64,000 nt of DNA, from positions 943,001 through 1,007,000 of the forward strand of contig JACCIC010000138.1 in NCBI GenBank assembly GCA_018907035.1, read 5' to 3'. Numbering within the stretch: the stretch's first letter is position 1; each line of letters opens with the position of its first letter. This document shows, piece by piece, positions 1-13,112 of this stretch. The position numbers and the translations under genes are program-made. This DNA is from Sycobia sp. Sy_11. Taxonomy: Eukaryota; Arthropoda; Insecta; Hymenoptera; Epichrysomallidae. The notes under the pieces were generated by a model, which made no database searches, was not told the DNA's origin, and worked only from the letters and a program-made list of their open reading frames with translations.

Positions 1-50
1 TTAATTCGATCTCTAATATTCATTCGATAATTTAAATTACCTATTGTTCA

Positions 51-87
<37 letters not shown>

Positions 88-295
88 CATACAAGCAAGA
101 ACTAAAAAAATATACAAACTTTGAAATTACACGACTATTTATCGAAGTGTTAAAATTTTTTTGAACTTCATTAGGGTTGATTTTTAAGGGCTGAAACATT
201 GCAGCACATCACATATAGTACGTTCCACAATATATAATCATAAATGCACATTGTTTCATATTAATGAAAGTACTGAATCGTTATTTTTAATTTAT

Positions 296-725
296 CGAAA
301 GTAAAAATTGTACTTATGTAGTCTGTTGCAAATGAAATTCATAAATATTTGTATCGGTCTTACAGACTTAATACAACAATATATTATACTAATATAATGA
401 CAGTCAAATTGTCCTTGTTTACGATCACTCCCCCCCCCCCCGAATAATCTCTAAAAAGAAATTACTACTTAAAAATATTAAATTCATAATAAACATAAAA
501 TAATTTATATTCTATGTTAGCATAGGGACAATCTGACTGCCCCCATCACCTGAATTTAATCCTTGTAGATGTACAGAAGCGGTTCGAAACGTCGGACGTC
601 AAAGCAGAATTGAAATTTAAGGTGGTGGGGCCAGTCAGGTTGTCCTTGTAAATAAAGTATGTCCTTGTTGTGATTGTAAATAAAGACCGAAAAAAATATT
701 TATTAGTTTTATTAATTTTTTAATT
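296..725. mobile_element. MITE-like foldback repeat, copy A
   Basis: The left part (AAATTCATAAATATTTGTAT, then CGGTCTTACAG) is mirrored at the right end by GATTGTAAATAAAGACCG followed by AAAAAAATATTTATT. Internal subterminal segments are also inverted: ACAATCTGACTGCCCCCATC near 528 against GGGGCCAGTCAGGTTGTCC near 628. There is no coding capacity. The same sequences recur near 46.5 kb, 51.1 kb and 52.8 kb, so this is a dispersed family. The ends and any target duplication are not resolved. Confidence 0.6.
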
Positions 726-1495
726 TTTCATCTTGCGGATCAATTCGTCCCCTAGAAACGTAAAGCACCCCTCGGCCGCATATGGACTATCGATCTAGCC
801 GGTATAAGTTACAAGCTTCCCCGTCCAAATTTCCAGATAAATCGATCTCGAAGAAAACCAGAAATAATAATGTCCCATTTTCATCTCGAGCCACTGATCT
901 GTATAACTATAGCAGTTGAATGAAAATTTTCTCTTCTTTGTCTTCTTTTTTTTTTCGTTTTTTTAATATAAAATCGCCCCGTTCCGCGCAATCTTGAAAG
1001 TGTCGCTCGGCGGAACTTATCGCCAATATCGATTTTTTTTTTATACCCACGCGCTCTTTTATGGAAACATTTTAATTGGAACTTGGATTTCTCTTTACTT
1101 TTTCTTTTCTGTTTTTTTTTCCTTTTTTTTAGAATTTTCTTTCTTGCCCTCGCGACTACCGGGGGGGGGCGGCAATTGCCCAGTTATGTAAGACAGATCG
1201 TTCTCTTATCTTTTTACGCGTCAGGCAGTGATCGTGTGTAAAAATGGGGAAAAAATGGTCAAGGGGGAGGCTGTATTCGCGCAAATTAGAGCTCGGAATA
1301 CGATTAGTCCAGGAGTTCTTACATACGCTCTCTCAGCCTGGGAAAGCCAGATTTCGCGTCCCTGCCCATGTACTTTATTGATATATATGATATTGCTTTT
1401 TAACGCCTTTCGTTTTTTTCACGGTATTTAAAATTTAACCGCGTCACCTGGGGACGAGGGACGAAGCTCGACTTCATCGGGGTTCGAGAAATCGC

Positions 1496-1496
<1 letters not shown>

Positions 1497-1542
<46 letters not shown>
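1497..1542. repeat. (TA)n microsatellite
   Basis: Uninterrupted TA dinucleotides over about 46 bp. Confidence 0.97.
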
Positions 1543-1544
<2 letters not shown>

Positions 1545-2668
1545 ATTTGGAAAATTATTAGAAGCGCCATTTGAACTCTGGGAAATAGCGTGTGCTCCGT
1601 ACCGACTCGCGGTAAGTAAAATCTCAGCGACAAGAAAGCTTTTGGACAGGCAAATTATTTATTATTTAAGTTTGATTTACGTTGAGAAATCGTACAGAAC
1701 CACCATGAAAGTACCATTTAGATTTTATAGAAGAAAATTGCATTTGCTTATCCAAGAAGGGGACAAAGAAGAAAATTTTCGTCTTTTTTTATTAATCGCT
1801 GAAAATTTAGCTCAGTTTTCGTTACTAATGTGCGACTAGGATTTAAAGAATGCTACGATTAAGCGATAGTTTTGAAAAAAGGGTATTTCTTTTCAAAAAT
1901 GAATGAAATGAGTTTCTGAATTTATGCGTTTTTCTGAAAATGACGCATTATGTTCGTTGTATAGACGATGTATACAATATTCATGGCTCTTTTTTTAATC
2001 ATAATTTGAATCCAAGAATACAGAAATATGGGATAATTTAGAGCCTATAAATCATCCAAGAGTTAGACATTTGTTTGTACATTATTTGATCTCATTTATT
2101 ATTTGAATCATATCTCATTTGATTATTTGAACATCAGATAAAAAATACTTAGATGGATCTTCGAAAAGCAATGTTTTTTTTAAATTAAGAAATTCTTAAT
2201 TTGATGCAACATAAATTTATTTGGTTAAATAAAAGTTTTCTTTGATTCTAGCAAAGGCCTTATTAATGTAAATAAAGTATTTGTAAAGCAAAAGCCCGCT
2301 AAATATATATTTTCATTTAAATTTTTTTTTATTTTTCACTGTATACCTTGTTTTATTTAACCGCCAAGCCGGTTATAAAGTAAAACAGCTCAGTTTATCC
2401 CAGAAAATCCTGCCCACCGCATTCCAATAATTTTTTTTGTTCTTTTTTCTTTAATTAGAGTCATGAATTTTCCGAATCTTATATGCTCCGCGTAATATGC
2501 AAATATTATCTTTGAACCCCGAAAAATCCATGAATGTATAATCGATCAGATCGTATATCGCGCGCAAAAAAAAAAAAATAAAATTGAATCCTCCTCTGCT
2601 TGGTTCGGTGGCAGCTTTATATAACCGATATTATTTTGCGAAACTTTCGCACCGCTCAAGCAACAAAT

Positions 2669-2686
2669 GAATAAATAAATAAATAA

Positions 2687-2731
<45 letters not shown>
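2669..2731. repeat. Compound (AAAT)n-(TA)n microsatellite
   Basis: About five AAAT units run straight into about 40 bp of TA dinucleotides. Confidence 0.96.
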
Positions 2732-2734
<3 letters not shown>

Positions 2735-3076
2735 AAACTCTGATCCTAATTTCAGCCGATTGTTTGGATAAATAATTTCTCATTGTGGCATTCTATGCAG
2801 ACACATTAATCGCGCGGGAAATTTCAATGAAACAAGATTGATTAAGATGCCATTCGTATGATTTCTCGACACCTCCGCGATTATAAAAGTCAATTATATA
2901 GTGGAACGGAGAAAAGAAAAAATATGAAAGAGGAAGTGACACGTAACAACGAATAACTATACAAACATACCGGTTATAAAGTCAATTGACGCGAGTTTAT
3001 TACAAAATTACAAACGTTGATTAAGATCATATAAATCGCCGAAGGACTGCGATGCGGTAGTGTTTGCAAAGTAGTG

Positions 3077-3079
<3 letters not shown>

Positions 3080-3131
<52 letters not shown>
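3080..3131. repeat. (TA)n microsatellite
   Basis: About 52 bp of uninterrupted TA. Confidence 0.97.
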
Positions 3132-3132
<1 letters not shown>

Positions 3133-3484
3133 TACAATATGACACGTAATTAAAGTGCATCGGAGCTCGCAATTGATGCGAGTAATAAAAGATACAATGG
3201 ACTGAAAGATGTAAATAAGGATGAAAGATGGTAAAGTCTATATAGCAATAATTTCCGTCTCTCTATCTCTCTCTGCTTAGCAGCTGTTTACATTTATATA
3301 TATCGCTCGTCCAGCACGTGATCACGCCTTAACGGACTTCCATTGGTACGTCTTCAATGCTCTATGTGAGCCTGTGTATATGTGTGTGTGTGTGTCCGCG
3401 AGAATTGACCCCTTTCAAGCGTACCTATCAAACGAACTGGGTGGACGCTTTATATAGGCTACGAGAAGAAAAACAGAGTATAAG

Positions 3485-3486
<2 letters not shown>

Positions 3487-3529
<43 letters not shown>
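3487..3529. repeat. (TA)n microsatellite
   Basis: About 43 bp of uninterrupted TA. Confidence 0.97.
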
Positions 3530-3530
<1 letters not shown>

Positions 3531-3746
3531 TAACCCCCTGCGAATTCTATATGCTCTCTTGAATATGCCAAGCAATATAAGTATATATTGCAGGTAAAAA
3601 GAGGTAGAAAGAGAGCGCCAAGTCCGACGCCCGAATGCTCAAAAGAGTCTTTGAGAGCCGGAGTATATAAGCGCCGCTCGGCTTTAATGAAATGGATATT
3701 CCCTGTTGTCTGCTCACCCATCTCTTGGCCCCTACTCCACCCACTC

Positions 3747-3780
3747 GCTCTATCTCTCTCTCTCTCTCTCTCTCTCTTTC
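3747..3780. repeat. (CT)n microsatellite
   Basis: About 32 bp of CT at the left edge of a GC-rich patch. Confidence 0.96.
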
Positions 3781-4180
3781 TCCGAACTATCGAGTTTCCC
3801 CCGATCCCGCGGGTTCATTTTTGCCTTCACTGGCTTCCGCCGCTGCCGCGGCCTCCTTCTCCGTCTCTCCCTCCCGACCCGCCACGACTTCCTTGGGCTT
3901 TTAATTACCCCCGGCTATGGAGCACTGGGCAGAAGCGCGGCGCCTCCCCTCTCCCCCGCGACGCGGAACGTCGTCGCGCGGCGCGAAATTCCCGCCGATG
4001 TGCGGATTTTATAAACCGACTTTTCGACCGATTCCGAGGAGTCGAGCGGGAGGGGGCGGGCGCGGGTGGGGCAAAAAAGTTTTTAATATTCCTTATGGGC
4101 TCTCGGTGAGACTCGCTCGGGCGCGAGACTTTCCCCACCGCCCACTTCCGTCGCTCCGTTGGCAAATATAAACCCAATCC

Positions 4181-4183
<3 letters not shown>

Positions 4184-4219
<36 letters not shown>
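4184..4219. repeat. (GA)n microsatellite
   Basis: About 30 bp of GA with GATA interruptions on the left. Confidence 0.95.
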
Positions 4220-4601
4220 CGCCGTTTTTAGTCAAAGTACCGTTCCAACCCCGGCTCCTTTATACACGCGTCGGCCTGGCAAAAAAGAGCTTTTATATAT
4301 TAAATTGTACGCCGCGCGCGAGTCGGCATTGGGGAGGGGGAGGTCAGAGGAGTCGGATGAGGTTGAATATAGAAAGGGGCGGGGGATGTGGGGGGGGGGG
4401 GACTTCCCTGCCCGACCGACTGTAGAACGCGGTGCAGCGAGCGAGCGAGCGAGCGAGAAATTTATTGGAAAATGTTCCGTGCGCTTATTAGTTGCTCCAT
4501 TGCTCGCCGCGACCCCCCCCCCCCGCCGCGCCGCTGCCGCAGTCGCGCTTTTCTCGGCGCCCAGCGCCATAGAGTCGGTCGGGTGTATAGGATTTTTTCT
4601 C

Positions 4602-4602
4602 C

Positions 4603-4635
<33 letters not shown>
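4602..4635. repeat. (CT)n microsatellite
   Basis: About 32 bp of CT. Confidence 0.96.
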
Positions 4636-5852
4636 TATCTATTTTGCCCTTTGTGACACGGTGGTCGCGCGCGGCAAAAAGATACATTATATCAGTCCAC
4701 GAACTGAAAATCTTTCCGTTTTCCTGTTTTTTTTTTTTTTTTTTTTTTTTTTTGCTCTCTTTATAATAAAGCCGCTGTGTCTCGCCGTCGTTGTTGTACA
4801 GTTTATCGTGATTTTACTCCTTCATATTATGCAATTGTTCGCTTCTTTTTTTTTCCCTTTTTATCATCGAAATTCAGCTCTATCGTGAAAGTCGACTCGT
4901 CACCCACGGCCCCGGGACGTCGGGAACGTCAGTGGTAAAATTATTAGAATCGCGCTGGAATTAACGCGACCTCTCGCCCCGTCGATGCGCGCGAGTCCAT
5001 TGCTTTTCTTTCTCTCGCTTCCTCGGCCGATATTGTACAATGCGCGAGCCAGAGCTGCAGCGCTTAGCCGTCGGTCCCCGTTGCGAATTCCCAGCTTTCG
5101 AATCGGAAAGTCCCTCCGTAGGTCAGCCTCGCGGAGTCCCGCCCACAATCTCTATCCTCGCTTAGACTACGCGCGATCCACGCCTCTCTCCCGTCTTCGA
5201 ATCAAGACGATGCTTGCTCGAATTGCTTTCTCAGCAACGGCCGTCACCGCGTCAGACGCTGTGTCCAAATACATAATAGACACAGCGACGAGAGATGTCG
5301 ATAGCGATCTGTCGCTGTCCATTACCTTTACTATTATAGACGCTTAATAAAGATAACGCTACTTATTCGCCGCCTGGATTCAGTAAATACATTGGCCATT
5401 CGTATGGATTTTCAAGGCGTTCCTTAAATGCCTCGTGTATTATATTTATAAATTGCGATAACGGCTTGCCAATAAGCATCTGATCATGCTCGTCTTAGTT
5501 GAATATTACTTGTCTTGCCCATTATACTTGTACGATTGTTACACGGCGTAATGTACGGATGGTAATGGTTTACCTATCTATCGATCTATCTCTGGCTGGA
5601 TTACGCGATTGTAATCTACGCAGGAATTTACATTTACATCGTATCCTGCTGTTTTCGTAATTGTTCCACGATATTAGTCTGCAAGTCTCGCTCTCGGTGC
5701 GATTTATTATAAGCGTTATCTTACGATATATCATATTATTAATCCTTCGAACGGAAAAATCAACGACTGTAGCAATTTTTCACTACTCCACGGTTCTTAT
5801 ATTTCGCATTTTTAAATTGTTTGAAAGACATTATTGTATTTACTTTTTTTCT

Positions 5853-5857
<5 letters not shown>

Positions 5858-5897
<40 letters not shown>
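5858..5897. repeat. (CT)n microsatellite
   Basis: About 40 bp of uninterrupted CT. Confidence 0.97.
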
Positions 5898-5900
<3 letters not shown>

Positions 5901-6687
5901 CTCTCGGCAAAATCATTTCGCAAGCGCGAACTTTGAAATATTCGCGCACGGGGGAGGGGGAGGGGGGATGGCGAGGAGGCGCGCAGGCACTTCAAAAGAT
6001 AATCGCGTGCCCGGCGCAGTAATACTAATATGCAAAAGGTGCTCCGTCGAGATTTCGCGAATTTATAGTATACACGACTCGTTGCGCCGAAATAAGGCAT
6101 TATGCAGATTCAAGCGAAGAGGGGGGAATGGGGGAGGAGAGGAGGGAGCCAAGGCAGTTACTTTTCCTCGCGGCACACGTTTAGAGCGTTTTCCTGGGGG
6201 AGGGGAAGAGGTGGGGGGGGCAGGAGAGGGGCAAAAATGCGAATCATTCTCCGCTTGCCCCCCTCCCCTCCTGCCCGCCTCTTTATGCCAAATGTATATT
6301 CTTCAGCATTACTAACGACGAGACAGCCTCTCGGAGAACGCGGGCCTCGGAAGAGGGCATGGGGGTGTGGGGATGGGGGCAGGGAGGCGTGCTCTCGTTT
6401 GAAGTAAAAATTTACGCCAGGAATAAACGGGAAAGCGGCCGTGAAACGAGACGTTCTTTCTTTTAACCCCCGCCCCCGCACCCTCGCTCGTACTCTCGCT
6501 ACCTCCGCACCATTGCGGCTAAGTATTTATATTCCGGGTCGAATGGTTTTTTTTTTTTTGTTTCCTTCTTTTTCTTTTTGTTTTTTTTCTTCTTATCGAG
6601 TGCGATACGCTTTTCGGAAACTGAATACAAATGGCGCTTTATAAAAGGCTGCACGCGCGCGAGTATTCGAGATAATTCTTCTAACTG

Positions 6688-6688
<1 letters not shown>

Positions 6689-6759
<71 letters not shown>

Positions 6760-6778
6760 GTATATATACATATTTTGC
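6689..6778. repeat. Compound (CT)n-(TA)n microsatellite
   Basis: About 30 bp of CT dinucleotides pass directly into about 60 bp of TA with single CG and CA interruptions. Confidence 0.96.
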
Positions 6779-8049
6779 ACTCAACTTGGGCGATTACATT
6801 AATAGCGAATGTATACTTGTTCGACAAAAAGGAGCCGGCCATTCTCATTGAATTTTCCCGCTTTGAGTATGTTTCGTACCCGCTTTGCTAAGTTACCGCA
6901 CGTACAACTGACAAAAATCGGTGCGTTCTTATTTTCTTTAATCGCGTGATCTTCAGCCCGACCGGTTGATAATCAATTCATCTCGAGTACCGCGCTGAAA
7001 AATTTACAGCGAAACAAAAAAAAAAAAAAAAAAAAAAATATTATCGAACGGGTACTATTCGGTGTGAAATGTTCGAACCATGTGTCTGGAATCGTTGCGA
7101 ACGCCGAGCAATGGACTCGTCAATGGCCGTTCGTGCGATTAATGGAAAATTCAGATCTGCAATGATGGCGCGCGGATTGTTTTTTTCGAGGCGCTCGTGG
7201 CACCCTCGGGAGATTCGCGCCTTGTGTCGGACGACGTTACGGGCGCCCGCTCTGACGGACGACGTGGCGTCGGGGAAAATTCAGAACGTTGGGCGGGACG
7301 AATCGACGCGTTAACGGTGCCCTCTCCATTTGGCCACGCGCGTTTTATTTTGGAACAAAAGGCGTATCGCAGGCGCGTGTAGAGTAGAGTACGTGACTAC
7401 GGGGAGACGATCGAAACTGCGACTTATGGCGGGGTTTCGTCGATTTTTAATGTTTTCCTCTTACTTTCCTTTCTTCATAATGAAAATTTTTTCAACTGCG
7501 TGACTATACGAATGCGTATGAAGGACGTGTTCATGATGAAATCCATTAAAAATCCTTGAAAATTTCGCACTTTCATCCCTGCATTTATAACTTTCCAAAA
7601 AACAATGGTTATTCATAAAGCCATTGAGAAGAGTTTTGTTTGCGTTTTGTTTGTAAATGTTAGGTTTTGGACGAAAAACGAAACTTTCGCCTCATCTCGT
7701 GTTGAATAACCCAAGGCATAAAGTGTCGCTCGTAACGCTTGCCTTGTATTTTTCAATGTTCCTTCGGAAATATCGCTGTGAGCAGAAAGGGAAAGAATGC
7801 ATAAGAACATAAATGGAATGATCAAAAGCATAGTCGGGTTGGAACACCGCGGAAACGTTGGTTTGATTGTTTGATAAATCACGAATAAGCCGTTATTATT
7901 ATGTGGTAAAATCTCGGTAAGAATAAAAATCAAGAGAAACAGTTTCGAAAACTATGATTTGAGAACTTTAATTAAAATATATATATATTATAATCCGAAA
8001 TTTTGCTTGGAATCGCGTCTTTTATCATTTTTTCCCTTGAGGCTCATCT

Positions 8050-8050
8050 T

Positions 8051-8111
<61 letters not shown>
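8050..8111. repeat. (TA)n microsatellite
   Basis: About 62 bp of TA with one CA interruption. Confidence 0.97.
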
Positions 8112-8113
<2 letters not shown>

Positions 8114-9406
8114 AGATAAAAAACAGATATCTTTGAAGCAGAACACTGTAGCTATATCATAATAATCCAATCAATAATGATGAAAACGGAGAATTTAGCG
8201 GTCTTTTATACGAAATTACCCGCGGTCTACTTCGAACTAAAACAATGAGTGCCTGATTGCTAATAATTTAATACCATTGCACGTATAAAAATATGTATTC
8301 TAATCTAATTATTTCGTTCAGTTTATCCAAAGTTGAGAACTTTATGAATATGATAATTGGCGGATAATCGGCGGATCACTTATTGCACGAGCGCAGCTTT
8401 GTAACTTTTAAATTTTTCAGTTCCATAAATCTCTCAACGTCCCCGATGCGGCGTCGAAATTGGTAATATATTTTTATTTTCTCCGTGTGCCGATTACGAT
8501 TATCTTTGAGTAACGATTGGTCGAAATTCTATCTTTACGGTAAACCGACGAAAAAACTAAAAAAATTTCGTTAAACAAAAAAATTCTTTACCAAAATTTC
8601 TGAAACGAAAGTTATAAAATTTATTAAAGTGCATATTTTATGCACTTTATATTTTTACTCCCAAACTTAAATTTTTTCCGAAAAATCACAAACAGTGAAC
8701 GTGATTTTTACCACCGTTTACTTTGATACCATCCGGCGTGAAGGCTTATTTTTTCGTTCCAGTTTTCTCGAAAAAAAAAATGGATATATATATGTTCTGG
8801 AGAAAAAATGTATGCGATATAAAACTATGTGTTTAAGTAAAATATACAACTTTTATTTGAAACATTTGTTTTTTTTAATATTCCAAATTGTTTCTTCGCT
8901 ACCTATATAAATCTTCGCTACAATATTCATAATCGGGACTATAAAAAAACGTACATAAACGAAACTTCAATAAAATCCAAGATAAATAGCTTTTCGCAAC
9001 AACAGGTAAGATTTTAGAAGCTTAGCTACTCCTTCGTACATTTTTTAATACGTAATAAAAAAAAAAAAAAGAAAAACAAAGTATCCACAGGAGCTCCCAT
9101 CGTCTATAGACCCGAGCGAAGAGGCTTTACCAAAAATTTCATGCTCTTGCTCTAGAACTTAAAGATTTTCAATTTTTGATCGTCAAAATTCAAAACTTCC
9201 CGACTTATACGACTATGTATAAAAAAAAAATTGCCGACTATAGCAGCGGCTTGTTGTGTCTTATCAATTAAAATTGAATTATACGCTAAAAATCTAAGAA
9301 AATTATCCCGTAAATTATCCGCTAGTTTTTTTTTTATAACACTGCAAACGTTAATTACCCCCCCCCCCCAATGCAGTATTACACCTAAAGTTTACTTACT
9401 ATCTTG

Positions 9407-9438
9407 TGTGTGTGTGTGTGCGCGCACACACACACACA
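9407..9438. repeat. Perfect 32-bp palindrome (TG)n-CGCG-(CA)n
   Basis: TG repeats run into TGCGCGCA and continue as CA repeats, giving an exact self-complementary tract that is also strictly alternating pyrimidine-purine. Confidence 0.95.
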
Positions 9439-10809
9439 TTTTAATTCGTAAAAAATTTTACGAAGATACAGTCACATCGCGAAATTTCTGCTCTTCCATC
9501 ATTCCCATTTCAGCCGACTATAAATGAATTTTCAGAAAAATCGAAAATTGCCCAGCGACCGTCTTAACTCCTCGATTGCATTAATGAATAAGTCTCCTTG
9601 GGGTTGGAGGGGAGGGGGAGGATAATTATTTCTAAGACTAAAGTAATTATAGAGGCGCGTCGAGAAAATTGACGCGATTTATATACCATATAGCGTATAT
9701 AAGTGTATACGATCGCTTCGCACGGTCATCGTACGATCGGAGTATGTTATTGCCGAGAAATTATCGAACTACGAAGGGCGCGGATTAATTATAATTGCGA
9801 AGAAGATGTGGAAGATCGCGAGATTGCAGTTTTTTTTTTTTTTTTTTTTTTTGTTAATCTCTCTTTGGCCTCTCCCGACGTACGTATAATAAAACGTTAT
9901 TCCAGACGGTATGTGTCGATATTAATTGCGGAATAAATTTGAAATTATTTTCTTTCTTTCTTGCCTTTTTTTTTTAATCATCAAACGTTTTATTACGCAT
10001 GCCTTATTATGTTACTGGAAGGCTTCCATTTCTACGCGGATGTTCGAACTTCCGACGAATGATTTTTATTCATTTTCGATCCAAAAAAAAAAACAAAAAA
10101 TAGAATAAATAAAAAAAGAGAAGGAAAACTTGTCACTTATCGCAAACAAATCGAGGCTGAATGTTGATTTAAAAGAATACAATTTTTTCATTTCTTAATA
10201 ATATCGCATTGTACGCGCGCATTAGCGACGATTAACCAGTAGCGCCGGGCGTAATTTGAAATATCGCGCACACCTCGTGTAATTTTTGCTTCATGCGCCT
10301 GTCGTATTTTTCAAACGAGCGACTCTCTCTCTCTCTCTCTCTCTCTCACGCCCTCGCTCTGCCAACGACATTATATACTTCGTATAAGAAAAGGGGATAA
10401 AAAAAAACGTATGCGTGCTCGAATTATCATATTAGAGAAAGAGCGGAGGAAACCCGGCTCGCTCAACGTGAATGATGAAATTCGATGGCCTGTATTAGGC
10501 AATATTAGTTTTACTTTAGCGAACGAACTTGGTTTGTTTGTTTTTTTTTTCTTTACTTTTTAACTTTCAGAACGAATCTTCGAAGTTAGTAAGAATTCGA
10601 TCGTCGACGAATCGAGTAAAGATGAATAATTCGAATTCTAATTGAATTGCTGCGCGCTTTCATACCTGAAGCAGGTGCATATATATATATATCTGAAAAT
10701 TATAATTCGCAGTTCTTTAAAACTAGCGCATCAAATCCGTTCTTCTTAATTTGATATAAATTAATATAATGGAGAATTTTTCATTAATTGAAGCAATATA
10801 ATTTAATTA

Positions 10810-10810
<1 letters not shown>

Positions 10811-10865
<55 letters not shown>
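10811..10865. repeat. (TA)n microsatellite
   Basis: About 55 bp of uninterrupted TA. Confidence 0.97.
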
Positions 10866-10869
<4 letters not shown>

Positions 10870-11315
10870 GCAATTAGCATCAATGATAAATCGAAGACGT
10901 TTTTAATGGACTATTATTAGGTCAATGATATAAAATTATCACCGATCTCAAGGAATAAAATAATATGACGAGCAAGTAGGAAGACACTTGCAATAATAAT
11001 GCGACGCTAACGTATCCATATCAAAATTCAAAACGAGAAGGAGAAAAACAAAACAAAAAACCAGCAGTTTCTTTTTTGAGAATATAATCTGCTCGATGGA
11101 TTGTTTGCTTTATTTTTTTTTTTCCTTTTTTTTTTAACGAACCTATACCATAAAGTATACGGCGAATAAATATCCGGTCAATTACGCTTTATATAAACCG
11201 GATACTTCGTAATAAGGAAAAAGAGAGCGGCTTAATTTTAGTTACAGTATCTTGAGGGTAACTGTAAATTTAATACCCTTTTATTTTCCGGCAGTTACTG
11301 AATTATGTACGATGT

Positions 11316-11366
<51 letters not shown>
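11316..11366. repeat. (TA)n microsatellite
   Basis: About 50 bp of TA, one CA interruption at the left edge. Confidence 0.97.
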
Positions 11367-11367
<1 letters not shown>

Positions 11368-13060
11368 CACCGGCGAAGAAGGCGAGTTAAAGTAAACTTC
11401 ATAAAGTATGGAATACGAGGGCGAATAATAAAATACCTGGCTGGCACCACTACAAAATTTTTCATAAACGTTATAAAAGATTTTAGGTTGGAAGTACGGG
11501 GCGGGCCGAAAGCTGCATAAATAGTACTGGATCGGTTCAAGAAAAAAAAAAAGAGAAATGAGGAACGAGTTTCTTTGAAGTAGCGAAGAACGATCAGTAA
11601 AAAATATCTTTTGTAAATCGATATGATAATCAGCTTTAATAGAGGAATAGCATCAACGATCAGGAACGCAACAAATTAAAAAAAAAAAAAAAACAAAAAA
11701 AAACAATTGGTATCATATGTCATTAAAATCCTAAATTTAAGCCCGTTTAACATTTCGCTCCGGGATCTGATAGGCGATATTGTGCCCCAAAAATGTAAGT
11801 CTCTTAGAATGTAAGCTTCTTAAAAACAATGGCAAATTAATGATGACAGAAATCAAAAATACGTTGATTACGAAATATAGACGAATCGACCGATTCGACG
11901 GCAACAGTAAGGATTGACAGTAGGAGGAGCGGTTTGCTTATCGGCTAATAGCGGGCGCGATCTCGCTGTCGGATCTTCGACGAGAAAAAAAAAAAACCTT
12001 TTTTCTCGCAAAATTTGGAAAAGTGCGGCAACTTACGGCAAAGTTGACTGGTACTGAGAAGGATGTAATTCGAATCTTAACGTACGCTAAGACATTTCCG
12101 GCAGTTCCCGGCAGTTTCTGAAAATTTTCAAAAACTTCAAAATCCATGCATTGGCATTCGTACAAATGCAGGCACGGACTTTTCGCTCGAAAATCCGACT
12201 AAAAAATTTTTCACCCCCCCTCCCCCGACGACGAGTACAAATTTCGCACATAAATTAATTTCCCGCTTCTTCCGCAACACATCGTGCGCAGATTGCGATT
12301 ACTGCGCGTGTTTGTTACATTAAAAAATAAGGTTTGATTTGTTCCGACCGGAGATTGAGAATATTTCATGGGGAAAGATGCGCGGACGCAAGTCCAATCC
12401 TCTGCGCGTATACGAATGTCAAAGAAACGCGACTCGTTGAAAAATCATCGAATCGTCCGCGCGCGCGCGCGCGTTCGTCGTCCTTCGGTGCATCGCGTCG
12501 AGGACGAGCTGGAAATGAGGCGAATTCGAAGGATCGAAGGAGTGTAGCGCTATGCAACATTATGTGTGCACAATCCCGATCAAAAAAAAAAAAAAAAGAG
12601 ATAACACTTTGAACGCGCAGCGATTGCGCACACGCGTATCTTGGCCGAATGGCGTGTGAGAACCGCGCCGGTCTCTACTCGCCCGTGCGAGAAGCGCGGA
12701 AAAACGACGGACGCGGTATGGATATATATATATATATATAGAAAAACGAATTAAATTATCACCGGCACAGCGGGCTGTTCGCGATAAAAAAAAAGAACAA
12801 AAAGAAGAGATAGAAAAAGAAAAAGGAGAACTCGAATCTCTTTGGGATAGCGCGTCGCGTATAATACATTGTATGCGCTATAGAGATAATCCCCGAGGAC
12901 GAGGAGCAAGCCCGAGGCCGAGATATACGGCGCGAATTATGTACGTAGATGTACGTGCACCTGTGTATAAATATGAGCGCGCGCGCATAAATTCGCGAAG
13001 CCGCGTTACAGATATGAAACGCGCGAGGAGAGTTTGAAATCGAAGCTGATGTAACAGACG

Positions 13061-13065
<5 letters not shown>

Positions 13066-13111
<46 letters not shown>

Positions 13112-13112
13112 A
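13066..13112. repeat. (GA)n microsatellite
   Basis: About 42 bp of GA preceded by TGTGTGTG. Confidence 0.97.

Larger units (their letters stand above)
726..3486. other. Intergenic/unassigned AT-rich DNA
   Basis: No gene recognised. Short open frames here are low-complexity. Contents are T-rich tracts (950-1130), three (TA)n arrays and unassigned AT-rich sequence. Confidence 0.6.
3530..6540. other. GC/CpG-rich purine-pyrimidine biased block
   Basis: Frequent CGCG and GCGC words, G runs at 4387-4401 and 6121-6230, C runs at 4512-4522, and three (GA/CT)n arrays. Open frames up to 173 codons occur on both strands but read through CT/GA repeats and have no domain-like sequence. It could be a promoter or 5' UTR region of an unseen gene; no start site can be assigned. 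Confidence 0.45.

Noticed and set aside
3588..4766. Frames of 150-173 codons in the 3.6-4.8 kb block
   Set aside because: They read through (CT)n/(GA)n as Ser-Leu or Arg-Glu repeats and poly-T as Phe runs; both strands are equally open.
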